Of a stretch of DNA of 32,600 nt, positions 15,506 through 23,850 are shown in pieces; within the stretch, counting starts at the first letter, position 1, and each line of letters begins with the position of its first letter. Made by a program: the position numbers and the translations under genes. The stretch lies in assembly GCA_902783005.1 (NCBI GenBank), contig CACZPI010000105.1, positions 1 to 32,600 of the forward strand, in the 5' to 3' direction. Origin of the DNA: an uncultured Ruminococcus sp. GTDB lineage: Bacteria; Bacillota; Clostridia; Oscillospirales; Ruminococcaceae. The notes under the pieces are model-generated. The model did not search any database, was not told the DNA's origin, and saw only the letters and a program-made list of their open reading frames with translations.

Positions 15506-16225
15506 ATGCGCGTGGTACTCATTGTGCTGCTTGTACTGGTGCTGCTCATCACGGCCGTATGCCTGTCGAGCATCGTTGCCGAGGTGAGCTACTGGGATGC
15601 GCAGTTTGAATGGTGCGTGAAATATTTCGGCATCAGGATCCTGCCCCGGAAGAAATCCGATGTGCAGGAGGAGGCACCGGCGGAGGATGAGCCGGAGAAA
15701 CCGGAAAAGCCTAAAAAGAAACGAAAATCCAAGCATGACAAGGATGAGGAGCCGGACGCACCGGATTCCACAGATCCCGAAGAAAAGCCGAAGGAGCGCA
15801 AAATTCTCCTGATGGACAAGATCTGGCGCTGGATGATGGACATGGTCGGCAAGCTCGACCTTGCCGGCAGCGGCATCGCTGCATTGCCGGGGCCGCTGCA
15901 AAAGCTGTTCCGCTCGATCACCTGGAGCGACATTGAAACAGATATTCTGATCGGCGGCGAGGATGCCTGCAAGACCGCGAAGCTCTACGGCACTGTACAG
16001 GCACTTTTGCAGACCCTGATCGGGGAGGCGGCGCATGTCATCCATGTCAAGCGCAAATCGGTGATGATCGGATATGACTTCACCGAGGATGCATGCCGCT
16101 GGAATGCCCGGTGCCGGATCAAGGTCAATATCGGTACGGTGCTTGCCGCCGGCATCTGGCTTGCATGGCGATTCCTGATGGATTGCCTGAAATCGAAGAA
16201 AACACTGGTCAGCGAAAAGCTGTAA
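15506..16225 (+). CDS. DUF2953 family membrane-anchored protein
   Basis: A 239-aa protein with one N-terminal membrane segment (VVLIVLLVLVLLITAVCL), then a highly charged Lys/Glu/Pro linker (about 50-105). The C-terminal half contains IETDILIGGEDACKTAKLYG and a second hydrophobic stretch (TVLAAGIWLAWRFL). This matches DUF2953 proteins that in Clostridia sit directly before ytfJ-family genes. The function is unknown, though the neighbourhood suggests a sporulation or envelope role. ATG 15506 follows GAGGAGGTGA; the frame upstream to 15497 would start inside the ribosome site. Confidence 0.85.
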   Translation: MRVVLIVLLVLVLLITAVCLSSIVAEVSYWDAQFEWCVKYFGIRILPRKKSDVQEEAPAEDEPEKPEKPKKKRKSKHDKDEEPDAPDSTDPEEKPKERKILLMDKIWRWMMDMVGKLDLAGSGIAALPGPLQKLFRSITWSDIETDILIGGEDACKTAKLYGTVQALLQTLIGEAAHVIHVKRKSVMIGYDFTEDACRWNARCRIKVNIGTVLAAGIWLAWRFLMDCLKSKKTLVSEKL

Positions 16226-16270
16226 TCATCATCTGACTAACCGCGGCGATGCCGCAGAAGGAGTATCATT

Positions 16271-16693
16271 ATGAGTGAGAAAGCAGTTAACAGCTACATG
16301 GGCGTGAGCATGGACAAGATCCATAGCCTCGTCGATGCCAATACCATGATGGGTGATCCGATCTCCTGCGGGAACGGCACCACGATCATTCCGATCTCGA
16401 AGATCTCTGTCGGCTTTGCTTCCGGCGGATCCGATCTGCCGACCCGTACCAGCAAGGAATATTTTGCCGGCGGTGCAGGCGGAGGCATGAGCGTCAAGCC
16501 GATCGGCTTCCTGATCGTGAAAAACGGCGATGTACAGCTGATGCAGCTGACGATGAACGCCGACAAGGGCAATGTATTCCTCGACATGCTCCCGGGTCTG
16601 ATCGACAAGGTATCGGGTTTGCTTTCCAAGGACAAGAGTGTCAAGGAGGCACCTGCCGCTGAGGAAACGGCAGACATTCCTGACGAGGCATAA
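16271..16693 (+). CDS. ytfJ: YtfJ/GerW family sporulation-type protein
   Basis: A 140-aa protein matching the GerW/YtfJ family: an N-terminal helix, then a glycine-rich beta domain with DPISCGNGTTIIPISKISVGF and SVKPIGFLIV. In Bacillus, YtfJ (GerW) is a sporulation protein needed for germination, but family members also occur in bacteria not known to form spores. The ribosome site AAGGAG is 8 nt upstream. It is in the same orientation as the DUF2953 gene before it and the carboxypeptidase after it. Confidence 0.9.
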   Translation: MSEKAVNSYMGVSMDKIHSLVDANTMMGDPISCGNGTTIIPISKISVGFASGGSDLPTRTSKEYFAGGAGGGMSVKPIGFLIVKNGDVQLMQLTMNADKGNVFLDMLPGLIDKVSGLLSKDKSVKEAPAAEETADIPDEA

Positions 16694-16746
16694 TCCCCGG
16701 ACATCCCCCATAGATTGTAGCAGAACATCGGAGGGGGAATGGTTGA

Positions 16747-17859
16747 ATGAAACGTTGTATCGGCTTTCTGGTCGGAATCATATTGTGCCTGCTTTTGCTG
16801 CCGGAGCCTGCTGTGATGCAGGCGGCAGAGGTATCGGCGCAGGCATGCATTCTCATGGAGGGAACCACCGGACAGGTACTCTATGAGAAAAATGCCCGCA
16901 CCAAGCGCTCTATGGCCAGCACGACCAAGATCATGACGACGCTGCTGACACTTGAAAGCGGCGGCCTGGACACGGAATTTACCGTGGACAGCGATGCGAT
17001 TCATGTGGAAGGCTCCTCTATGGGGCTGCAGGAAGGCGATACGGTCACAAAACGCGCCCTTTGCTACGGAATGCTGCTGCCCTCCGGAAACGATGCGGCA
17101 AATGCGGCTGCCGTGGCAGTTGCGGGCAGCATCCCGGCATTTGCGGAAATGATGAATGCACGCGCAGCCCGGATCGGCATGGAGCATACCTGCTTTGTCA
17201 CGCCCTCCGGTCTGGAGGGGGAGGGGCACGGTGCCTCTGCCTACGATATGGCGCTTCTGGCACGCGAGGCAATGCAGAATCCGGAATTCCGGGCGATCTG
17301 CTGCCAGCAGTCTGCACGGGTGCATTTCGGAAATCCGCCCTATGACCGGACGCTTTACAACAGCAACAAGCTGTTGGGCATGTGCGAGGGCGTCATCGGC
17401 ATCAAGACCGGCTTTACGGATGAAGCCGGGCGCTGCCTTATATCCGCCTGTGAACGTGACGGGATCATGCTGATCTGTGTTACGCTTGATGCACCGGATG
17501 ACTGGAATGACCACATTGCGCTGTATGAGGAGACATTCCCGGAAATGCAGCGCAGGCAGCTGCCTGTTCCCGGAATGCTGCGCATTTCCGTTGCAGGCGG
17601 CGTGCGGCCCTTTGTTTCTCTGGTGCCGCAGGAAATTCCGGCATTCGGGGCATTGGACGGCAGGTCACCGGATCTGAGAACCCGGACAGAGCTGCCCCCG
17701 TTTCTGTTTGCGCCCGTGCGGCAGGGCGATCCGGTCGGCCGGCTCCTATGGTACGATGCCGCAGGCAGATGCATTGCACAGACAGTGCTGACAGCAGGGG
17801 AGGACTGCGCTCTTTCTGCTGAGAAAACCAAGAAATACCGGCGGTTTTTCTTTTTTTGA
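16747..17859 (+). CDS. D-alanyl-D-alanine carboxypeptidase (DacF/DacB type, S11)
   Basis: This enzyme removes the terminal D-Ala from peptidoglycan stem peptides. The 370-aa protein has a signal peptide (MKRCIGFLVGIILCLLLL, cleavage likely after MQA near 26). All three penicillin-binding motifs are present: Ser58-Thr-Thr-Lys61, Ser113-Gly-Asn115 and Lys220-Thr-Gly222. A C-terminal beta domain (about 270-360) follows. GGAGGGGG precedes the start. In Bacillus the dacB gene occupies a similar place between scpAB and rluB, which supports a link to spore cortex or wall maturation, though a vegetative role is equally possible. Confidence 0.93.
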   Translation: MKRCIGFLVGIILCLLLLPEPAVMQAAEVSAQACILMEGTTGQVLYEKNARTKRSMASTTKIMTTLLTLESGGLDTEFTVDSDAIHVEGSSMGLQEGDTVTKRALCYGMLLPSGNDAANAAAVAVAGSIPAFAEMMNARAARIGMEHTCFVTPSGLEGEGHGASAYDMALLAREAMQNPEFRAICCQQSARVHFGNPPYDRTLYNSNKLLGMCEGVIGIKTGFTDEAGRCLISACERDGIMLICVTLDAPDDWNDHIALYEETFPEMQRRQLPVPGMLRISVAGGVRPFVSLVPQEIPAFGALDGRSPDLRTRTELPPFLFAPVRQGDPVGRLLWYDAAGRCIAQTVLTAGEDCALSAEKTKKYRRFFFF

Positions 17860-17883
17860 TACCGCCCGATAAGGAGAATACAA

Positions 17884-18621
17884 ATGGCAGATATCAGAAT
17901 CCAGAAGCTCCTCGCGGATGCGGGCTATTGCTCCCGCCGCCGTGCCGAGGCACTGATTCAGGCGGGCAAGGTCAAGCGAAACGGCCACCCCGTCAAGCTC
18001 GGAGACAAGGCATCTCCGAAGGATACGATCACAGTGAGCGGAGAAAAGGTGCTGATCCCGCGCAAAAGAACCATGCGCTACATCATGCTCCACAAGCCCC
18101 GCGGGTATGTGACGACGGTCTCTGATGAGCAGGGAAGACGGACGGTCATGGATCTCCTGCACGGGATCGACGAACGTGTGTACCCCATCGGCAGGCTTGA
18201 CCGGAATTCCGAGGGTCTGCTGCTGCTGACGAATGACGGTGCATTTGCCAACGGCATCATGCATCCGTCGCGCCATGTCAGCAAGACCTACCGCGTGACG
18301 GTGCGTCCGGCGGTCACGGAGGAGCAGCTTGTCAAGCTCTCCACCGGCGTACTGCTTGACGGTAAGCTCACCCTGCCGGCCAATGTTGTGGTCGATACGA
18401 ATGAGCCGGGGCGCGTGGTGCTGCTCATTACGATCAAGGAAGGCAGAAACCGGCAGATCCGCCGCATGTGTGAAACGGTGGGACTGGAGGTCGCACGCCT
18501 TCGCAGAACCTCCATCGGCCCTTTGAAGCTCGGCATGCTGCAGCCCGGAGAATGGCGCGACCTGAAGCCCGAGGAGCTGCGAGCCATCCGCAATGCGATC
18601 GGAAAGGATGATGCGAAATGA
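17884..18621 (+). CDS. rluB: Pseudouridine synthase, RsuA/RluB family
   Basis: The 245-aa enzyme has an N-terminal S4 RNA-binding domain (1-60, LLADAGYCSRRRAEALI) and the catalytic motif GRLDRNSEGLLLLTND with Asp106 as nucleophile. A C-terminal conserved segment, GRNRQIRRMCETVGLEV, follows. The position after scpAB and a dac gene favours RluB, which modifies 23S rRNA near U2605. RsuA or RluF specificity cannot be excluded from sequence alone. Its stop overlaps the next start. Confidence 0.9.
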   Translation: MADIRIQKLLADAGYCSRRRAEALIQAGKVKRNGHPVKLGDKASPKDTITVSGEKVLIPRKRTMRYIMLHKPRGYVTTVSDEQGRRTVMDLLHGIDERVYPIGRLDRNSEGLLLLTNDGAFANGIMHPSRHVSKTYRVTVRPAVTEEQLVKLSTGVLLDGKLTLPANVVVDTNEPGRVVLLITIKEGRNRQIRRMCETVGLEVARLRRTSIGPLKLGMLQPGEWRDLKPEELRAIRNAIGKDDAK

Positions 18622-19013
18622 TGACCATTCTTGCACAGCCCGATCTGACCGCATACCGGGAACGGATCGCAGCGCTGGAGCTGCCCGTATGGATGCCGGT
18701 CATGGCTTCCGAGGCGAAGGACGGGGATGCTGTCAGGGGCAGCATTCTGTATTCCTATGAGCCGGAGCAGGTGACGATCTTTAATGTTGCGGATCAGGGA
18801 GATCTGGCATGTCTGGACGGCCTGGTGCGTTCTGTGCTCTTCAAGGCGCAGCTCCGGGGGATCGGACGGGCTGTTTTCCGGGTAAACGATCCGGCGATGA
18901 GAAGCAGATTGGAAATGCTGCGATTTGTAAAAAACGACGAAAATATTCTTGAAAATATCGCAGAAATTATGGATAGCTGCAAAAGTTGCCGCAAAAATCC
19001 AGAGACCACTTGA
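18618..19013 (+). CDS. Small protein of unknown function, possibly GNAT-like
   Basis: I do not recognise this 131-aa protein with certainty. It has a beta-rich first half (ILYSYEPEQVTIFNVADQGD), a helix-like segment with LDGLVRSVLFKAQLRGIGRAVFRV that resembles the later part of an acetyltransferase fold, and a C-terminal tail with a CKSC pair. The typical acetyl-CoA loop is not obvious. It overlaps rluB by 4 nt (ATGA; a second ATG follows at 18621), so it belongs to the same operon. Its stop codon overlaps the -35 box of the next promoter. Confidence 0.75.
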   Translation: MMTILAQPDLTAYRERIAALELPVWMPVMASEAKDGDAVRGSILYSYEPEQVTIFNVADQGDLACLDGLVRSVLFKAQLRGIGRAVFRVNDPAMRSRLEMLRFVKNDENILENIAEIMDSCKSCRKNPETT

Positions 19014-19038
19014 AAAAAAGTGAAAAAAATAGTATGAT
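19010..19038 (+). promoter_or_regulatory. Promoter of the carboxyltransferase operon
   Basis: TTGAAA at 19010-19015, a 17-bp A-rich spacer and TATGAT at 19033-19038. The leader to the start codon at 19110 contains a small GC-rich hairpin around TGTCTG and CGGACA. No terminator is seen for the operon upstream. Confidence 0.7.
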
Positions 19039-19109
19039 TATAGAGTATATGCGGCGTGTCTGCCCCGGCGGACAAGCCATACAGTTTATAAGCAGGAAGG
19101 ATCGATACT

Positions 19110-20465
19110 ATGCAAACTATCAAGAATCCGGAAAGCCCCGCAAGACTGCGCCTGGCGCAGCTCTTTGACGACGGGAGCTTCCGTGAGTTCGGCGCGTACA
19201 GAAAGGAGCAGGAGAACCCTGCTGCTGTTGTAACCGCATTCGGCTATGTGAACGGCAACCCCGTGTATGCCTTCGCACAGGATCCGTCGATCTGTCACGG
19301 CGCTGTCGGCAGTGCCCAGGCAGAGAAGATCGCCAAGGTGCTGACACTTGCAGCCAAGACCGGCGCACCGGTGGTTGGAATCTATGATTCCAACGGCGCA
19401 TTCGTGGACGGCTCTGCGGCATCTCTGAATGCGTACAGCCTGATTCTCAAGCGCACCGCACAGCTCTCCGGCGTGGTTCCGCAGATCGCACTTGTTGCAG
19501 GTGTCTGCGCAGGCAGCATGGCCATGGCAGCAGCGGCATCCGACTTTGTGGTAATGACCGAGGATGCAGAGCTGTTCCTGACCCCGGCCTTTGATAAGGG
19601 CGCAGGTACAGCCAAGGCAGCGGCAGCCAACGGAACGGCAGCCGTTGTGGCAGCCGATGAAGCGGAGGCAATCGCCAAGGTACGCGCACTGGTGAACGTG
19701 CTTCCTGTGAACAATATGGCAAGCGTGCCGTGCATGGAATTTGATGCACCGGCAGCAGCAGCCGGCAGCGATCTGAACAGCACGGTTGAGAGCATTGCGG
19801 ACGGCGGCAGCGTTGTAGAGCTGTATGCCGGCTTTGCAGGCGCAGCCTATACGGCACTGGCAACCGTTGCCGGTACGACCGTCGGCATTGCGGCGACCAA
19901 CAAGACCGATGACAAGCTGACGGAAGCAGACTGCGCAAAGCTCGCAAGATTTGTCAGAGTATGCGATGCCTTCTCCATTCCGGTTGTCACGCTGGTGGAC
20001 ACCCTGGGCTTTGACGGCTCTGCCGCAACCGAGCTGGCAGGCGATGTCAAGGCACTGACCCGCCTGGCAGGCAGCTACGCAGAGGCAACCACGGCAAAGA
20101 TTTCCGTTGTGACCGGCAAGGCAGTCGGCCCCGTCTTTGTGGCACTGGCCGGCAAGGGCAGCAATTCCGATTTCACCTATGCACTCGACGGCGCTTATAT
20201 TGCACCGCTGGCACCGGAGGCCGCTGTGGAATTTCTGTGGCACGACAAGCTCAAGGGCTGCGACGACCTGAATGCCAAGCGCAAGGAGCTTGCCAAGGAA
20301 TACACCGAAACCCTCGCATCTGCCGAGGCAGCAGCACAGCAGGGTGCGGTGGATGATGTGATCGCAGCATCCGAACTGCGTGATGTGATCGTCGGTGCGC
20401 TCTCCATGCTCGAGGGCAAGCGCGTGACGAATCTGCCGAAGAAGCATACAAATCTCCCGTATTAA
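19110..20465 (+). CDS. Divergent biotin-dependent carboxyltransferase, 12S/MmdA-like subunit
   Basis: The protein belongs to the carboxyltransferase (crotonase-fold) family, which moves CO2 between carboxybiotin and an acyl-CoA. Two halves are visible: residues 1-220 (LAQLFDDGSFREFGAY; AGVCAGSMAMAAAASDFVVM) and 225-451 (RFVRVCDAFSIPVVTLVDTLGF; ending PKKHTNLPY, like the end of 12S subunits). At 451 aa it is shorter than the usual 510-520. It lacks most of the N-terminal region, and the second-half GGAY-type glycine motif reads VGPVF. The substrate may therefore differ from methylmalonyl-CoA. It is followed by the biotin carrier and 5S-like genes, giving the subunit set of a transcarboxylase or part of a decarboxylase. 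Confidence 0.85.
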   Translation: MQTIKNPESPARLRLAQLFDDGSFREFGAYRKEQENPAAVVTAFGYVNGNPVYAFAQDPSICHGAVGSAQAEKIAKVLTLAAKTGAPVVGIYDSNGAFVDGSAASLNAYSLILKRTAQLSGVVPQIALVAGVCAGSMAMAAAASDFVVMTEDAELFLTPAFDKGAGTAKAAAANGTAAVVAADEAEAIAKVRALVNVLPVNNMASVPCMEFDAPAAAAGSDLNSTVESIADGGSVVELYAGFAGAAYTALATVAGTTVGIAATNKTDDKLTEADCAKLARFVRVCDAFSIPVVTLVDTLGFDGSAATELAGDVKALTRLAGSYAEATTAKISVVTGKAVGPVFVALAGKGSNSDFTYALDGAYIAPLAPEAAVEFLWHDKLKGCDDLNAKRKELAKEYTETLASAEAAAQQGAVDDVIAASELRDVIVGALSMLEGKRVTNLPKKHTNLPY

Positions 20466-20498
20466 GGGATAACATACAAAGAATAGGTGGTAACTGTT

Positions 20499-20873
20499 AT
20501 GAAGAGATTCAGTGTAACTGTCAACGGTAAGGCTTATGATGTCGCAGTTGAGGAGATCGGCGCAGGCGCACCGGCTCCCGCAGCGGCTGCTCCCGCACCG
20601 GCTGCTGCTCCCGCAGCGGCTCCGGCTCCTGCAGCAGCACCGGCTCCGGCCGCAGGTGCAGGTGAGAAGGTCACCGCACCGATGCCCGGCACGATCCTTG
20701 ACGTCAAGGCTTCGAGCGGTCAGTCCGTGTCCAAGGGTGATGTCATCATGGTTCTCGAGGCTATGAAGATGGAGAATGACATTGTTGCTCCCTGCGACGG
20801 TACTGTCACCAGCATCATGGTGAAGAAGGGCGACACCGTACAGAGCGGCGATACCCTTGCAACAGTCGGCTAA
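20499..20873 (+). CDS. Biotin carboxyl carrier protein (1.3S/OadC-like)
   Basis: A 124-aa protein with a short N-terminal beta segment ([15 protein letters not shown]), a flexible Ala/Pro linker (about 25-55) and a C-terminal biotinyl domain. The domain carries the EAMKMEN motif, whose central Lys is biotinylated. ATG 20499 is chosen over the GTG at 20487, since AGGTGG lies 8 nt before it. It is located between the two carboxyltransferase subunit genes and is the expected swinging arm between their active sites. Confidence 0.95.
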   Translation: MKRFSVTVNGKAYDVAVEEIGAGAPAPAAAAPAPAAAPAAAPAPAAAPAPAAGAGEKVTAPMPGTILDVKASSGQSVSKGDVIMVLEAMKMENDIVAPCDGTVTSIMVKKGDTVQSGDTLATVG

Positions 20874-20905
20874 TTGAAACTATAACGAAAGGACTTGGAT
20901 CTGCC

Positions 20906-22321
20906 ATGTCAAAAAAAGTAAGAGTGACCGAAACCGTCCTGCGTGATGCGCATCAGTCTCTGCTCGCAACCCGTATGACGATTGACGATATGCTGCCGAT
21001 TCTTGGCAAGCTCAATGAAGTTGGCTTCAACTCCATCGAGTGCTGGGGCGGTGCGACGTTTGACGCCTGCCTGCGCTTCCTGAATGAGGATCCGTGGGAG
21101 CGTCTGCGCACCCTGCGCCGTGAAATGCCGGATACCCGTCTGCAAATGCTGTTCCGCGGCCAGAATATGCTGGGCTACCGTCACTATGCAGATGACGTGC
21201 TCGAGGAATTCGTGCAGAAGTCTGTGGAAAACGGTATTGATGTCATCCGTATCTTCGATGCGCTCAATGACATCCGCAACCTCCAGACTGCCATCAACGC
21301 AGCCAAGAAGGCTTCCCGCGACGGCAAGAAGCCGGAGGTACAGGTAGCGATGTCCTTCACCACCGGTGAGGTATTCACGACCGAATACTATGTAGAATAT
21401 GCCAAGCGCATTGCCAAGGCCGGCGCAGATTCCATCTGCATCAAGGATATGGCTGCGCTGCTGACACCGTATAAGACCGCAGAGCTGGTCAAGGCCATCA
21501 AGGATGCCGTTGACCTGCCGGTTAACCTGCACACCCATTACACCTCCGGTCTGGCATCCATGTGCCTGATCAAGGGCGTTGAGGCAGGTGCAGATATTAT
21601 TGATACTGCCATGTCTCCGCTGGCACTGGGTACCTCCCATGCACCGACCGAGTCGATGGTCGCAGCATTCCAGGGCACCGAGTACGACACCGGTCTGGAT
21701 CTGGTGCTGCTCAATGAGATCCGCGGCTACTTCATGGAACTGCGCAAGAAGTACATCGAATCCGGTCTGATCGACCAGAAGATGCTGGCTGCCGATGCAG
21801 GTGCCCTGATCTATCAGGTACCGGGCGGCATGCTGTCGAACCTCCTGTCCCAGCTCAAGCAGGCAGGCAAGGAGGATCTGCTCAATGACGTACTGGCAGA
21901 GGTACCGCGTGTGCGTGCCGATGCCGGATTCCCGCCGCTGGTTACCCCGTCCTCGCAGATCGTGGGTACACAGGCTGTATTCAATGTCCTGACCGGCGAG
22001 CGCTATAAGACCGTTACCAAGGAATTCAAGGGCATTGTCCGCGGTGAATACGGTCAGACTCCGGTTCCGATCGATCCGGAATTCCGCAAGAAGATCATCG
22101 GCGATGCTGAGCCGATCGACTGCCGTCCGGCTGACCTTCTCGAGCCTGAGCTGGAGAAGCTGCGCAAGGAGTGCGCAGAATGGGCAGAGAGCGAGGAGGA
22201 TGTCCTCAGCTATGCACAGTTCGGACAGGTTGCGGTCAAGTTCTTTGAGAAGCGCCGCGATGCCAAGTTCGGCCTTGACGGCAAGCACGGTGATGCTGCA
22301 AACGGCGTGCATCCCGTATAA
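20906..22321 (+). CDS. Oxaloacetate decarboxylase alpha / transcarboxylase 5S-type subunit
   Basis: A 471-aa protein of the pyruvate-carboxyltransferase family, which exchanges CO2 between oxaloacetate/pyruvate and biotin. The TIM-barrel domain shows TETVLRDAHQSLLATRM (metal Asp), SICIKDMAALLTP (carboxylated Lys region) and LHTHYTSGLASM (two metal His). The C-terminal PYC/OADA domain includes TPSSQIVGTQAVFNVL. It has no fused biotin domain, matching the separate carrier gene before it. With the 12S-like and carrier genes it forms a transcarboxylase-like trio; alternatively it could work with a membrane OadB encoded elsewhere. Confidence 0.93.
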   Translation: MSKKVRVTETVLRDAHQSLLATRMTIDDMLPILGKLNEVGFNSIECWGGATFDACLRFLNEDPWERLRTLRREMPDTRLQMLFRGQNMLGYRHYADDVLEEFVQKSVENGIDVIRIFDALNDIRNLQTAINAAKKASRDGKKPEVQVAMSFTTGEVFTTEYYVEYAKRIAKAGADSICIKDMAALLTPYKTAELVKAIKDAVDLPVNLHTHYTSGLASMCLIKGVEAGADIIDTAMSPLALGTSHAPTESMVAAFQGTEYDTGLDLVLLNEIRGYFMELRKKYIESGLIDQKMLAADAGALIYQVPGGMLSNLLSQLKQAGKEDLLNDVLAEVPRVRADAGFPPLVTPSSQIVGTQAVFNVLTGERYKTVTKEFKGIVRGEYGQTPVPIDPEFRKKIIGDAEPIDCRPADLLEPELEKLRKECAEWAESEEDVLSYAQFGQVAVKFFEKRRDAKFGLDGKHGDAANGVHPV

Positions 22322-22346
22322 GCATCATTCATAGAACCATCTGCTA

Positions 22347-22375
22347 TGCCCCCTCGCTGTACAGCGGGAGGGGCA
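22347..22375 (+). other. GC-rich hairpin between the carboxyltransferase operon and metA
   Basis: A nearly perfect inverted repeat (TGCCCC.. to ..GGGGCA, one bulge) of about 13 bp folds tightly in the 80-nt gap. The following T-run begins about 10 nt later (22385), so it is at best a weak terminator. It may instead act as an mRNA 3'-end stabiliser. Confidence 0.5.
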
Positions 22376-22409
22376 CAGCTATCCATTTTTCAGAAAGGAG
22401 GGCATGACA

Positions 22410-23330
22410 ATGCCGATTCGTATTCCAGAAAATCTGCCGGCGTATGATACACTTGTAAAGGAGAACATTTTTGTCATGCCGCGCACACGCGCAGAGCATC
22501 AGGACATTCGTCCGCTGAAGGTGCTGCTCCTGAACCTGATGCCGAAGAAGATCGAGACGGAGACCCAGCTCATGCGTCTGCTGAGCAATACCCCCTTGCA
22601 GGTAGATGTCGAGCTTTTGCAGGTCGAGCATGTTTCCCGCAACACCTCCGCCAAGCACCTGGAGACTTTCTATAAGAATTTCAGTGAGGTGCGCCGCGAT
22701 TTTTATGACGGTCTCATCATCACCGGTGCGCCGGTCGAGCAGCTTGAATTCGAGCAGGTCGATTACTGGGAGGAGCTGTGTGACATCATGACATGGTCGC
22801 GCACGCATGTGTATTCCACCATGTATATCTGCTGGGCGGCATTGGCAGGGCTTTATTTCCACTACGGCATCCCGAAGTACCCGCTTGAGAAGAAGCTGTT
22901 CGGCATTTTCCCGCATCGTGCGGAATCCGATAACCCGATCCTGCGCGGCTTCGATGATGTGTTCCCTGTGCCGCATTCCCGGCATTCCGAGCTGCACCGC
23001 GAGGACATCGAACGGCATCCGGGTCTGGAGATCCTGTCCTATTCTCCGCTTGCAGGCGTCTACATGGTCGCCGCAAGAGGCGGCCGGGAATTCTTCCTGA
23101 CAGGACATGCGGAGTATGAGCGCGATACCCTGAAGGGGGAATACTTCCGCGATGTGGAAAAGGGGCTTCCGATCGAGATTCCGTTTAATTACTTCCCGGG
23201 CAACAATCCCAATTGCGAGCCGATCTTTTCCTGGCGCTGCCATGCGAATCTGATGTATTCCAACTGGCTCAATTACTGTGTGTACCAGCAGACGCCGTTT
23301 GATCTGACGACGCTGCCGGAGCTTCCCTGA
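22410..23330 (+). CDS. metA: Homoserine O-acetyltransferase, MetA family
   Basis: The enzyme activates homoserine for methionine synthesis. The 306-aa protein follows the MetA family throughout: catalytic Cys141 ([10 protein letters not shown]), His in [11 protein letters not shown], and [18 protein letters not shown] near the start. The specificity position reads GAPVE (Glu110) where the E. coli succinyltransferase has Gly, a change known in the family to favour acetyl-CoA. The start is ATG 22410, because AGGAGG is 8 nt upstream; ATG 22404 is only 2 nt from it. It is a lone methionine gene, probably unrelated to its neighbours. Confidence 0.95.
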   Translation: MPIRIPENLPAYDTLVKENIFVMPRTRAEHQDIRPLKVLLLNLMPKKIETETQLMRLLSNTPLQVDVELLQVEHVSRNTSAKHLETFYKNFSEVRRDFYDGLIITGAPVEQLEFEQVDYWEELCDIMTWSRTHVYSTMYICWAALAGLYFHYGIPKYPLEKKLFGIFPHRAESDNPILRGFDDVFPVPHSRHSELHREDIERHPGLEILSYSPLAGVYMVAARGGREFFLTGHAEYERDTLKGEYFRDVEKGLPIEIPFNYFPGNNPNCEPIFSWRCHANLMYSNWLNYCVYQQTPFDLTTLPELP

Positions 23331-23340
23331 AAGCAGACTG

Positions 23341-23373
23341 CCGCCTGTATGGTTTCCCATGCAGGCGGTTTTT
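23341..23373 (+). terminator. Intrinsic terminator of metA
   Basis: A 12-bp stem (23341-23352 with 23357-23368, one G-U) with a 4-nt loop is followed by five T. It begins 10 nt after the metA stop. Confidence 0.9.
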
Positions 23374-23422
23374 GAAAGTGACAGAATTTCCCAGGCATCG
23401 ACAGCAAAATGCTTAAAAACTA

Positions 23423-23451
23423 TTGACAAACCAGTCGGAAAGCGGTACAAT
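23423..23451 (+). promoter_or_regulatory. Promoter of the DUF6465-like gene
   Basis: TTGACA at 23423-23428, a 17-bp spacer and TACAAT at 23446-23451, 35 nt before the start codon. Confidence 0.83.
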
Positions 23452-23486
23452 AGTAATAGAAAATCAGATCAGGAGGTGCATGTATC

Positions 23487-23804
23487 ATGCCAAGAAAACA
23501 ACTGCCCAAGGAAGAACCCAAAAAACTGACCGCCGCACCGGAGAAGAAAAAGCTCGCCATGAAGCCCGATCGGAAGGCGCTGGAAACCAAGTCGGAGCCG
23601 GTTCTGACCACATTTGTCCAGGTCGGGGATGCAGAGTATGATATTACCGGCATCACCGAACGTGCCTTCAAGGCCTACCGCTTCCACCATCGTCGCAAGC
23701 ATGTGACGGAATTCAAGGTTTACATCAAGCCTGAGGAGGGCGTTGCCTATTATACGGTCAATGGTGAAGGCTCGGATGATTTCAAGATCCCGCTGAGTGA
23801 ATAA
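23487..23804 (+). CDS. Small DUF6465-like protein
   Basis: A 105-aa protein with a very basic, Lys/Pro-rich N-terminal tail (about 1-40) and a compact C-terminal domain. The domain contains TTFVQVGDAEYDIT, FKVYIKPEEGVAYYTVNGEG and an acidic end. The KPEEG.AYY.VNG segment resembles the DUF6465 family of Clostridia, whose function is unknown. The basic tail could bind nucleic acid, but nothing here proves it. AGGAGGTG precedes ATG 23487. It is a single-gene unit with its own promoter and terminator. Confidence 0.8.
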   Translation: MPRKQLPKEEPKKLTAAPEKKKLAMKPDRKALETKSEPVLTTFVQVGDAEYDITGITERAFKAYRFHHRRKHVTEFKVYIKPEEGVAYYTVNGEGSDDFKIPLSE

Positions 23805-23810
23805 CAAAAG

Positions 23811-23850
23811 CCGCAGAGCGCTTGCATACGCTCTGCGGTCATTTTTATTT
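23811..23850. terminator. Bidirectional terminator between the DUF6465-like gene and aguB
   Basis: A perfect 10-bp stem (23811-23820 with 23829-23838) with an 8-nt loop. On the plus strand it is followed by a T-rich run (23841-23850), and on the minus strand by CTTTTGTT. It ends both the short plus-strand gene and the polyamine operon. Confidence 0.85.

Noticed and set aside
19086-22312. Long minus-strand frames (453 and 467 codons) opposite the carboxyltransferase genes
   Set aside because: They are Cys/His/Gly-rich low-sense translations exactly opposite well-supported genes, so they are shadows.
22347-22403. Riboswitch (SAM or T-box) upstream of metA
   Set aside because: The gap is only about 80 nt. 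It contains one hairpin and a ribosome site, too short for these elements and with no matching motifs.
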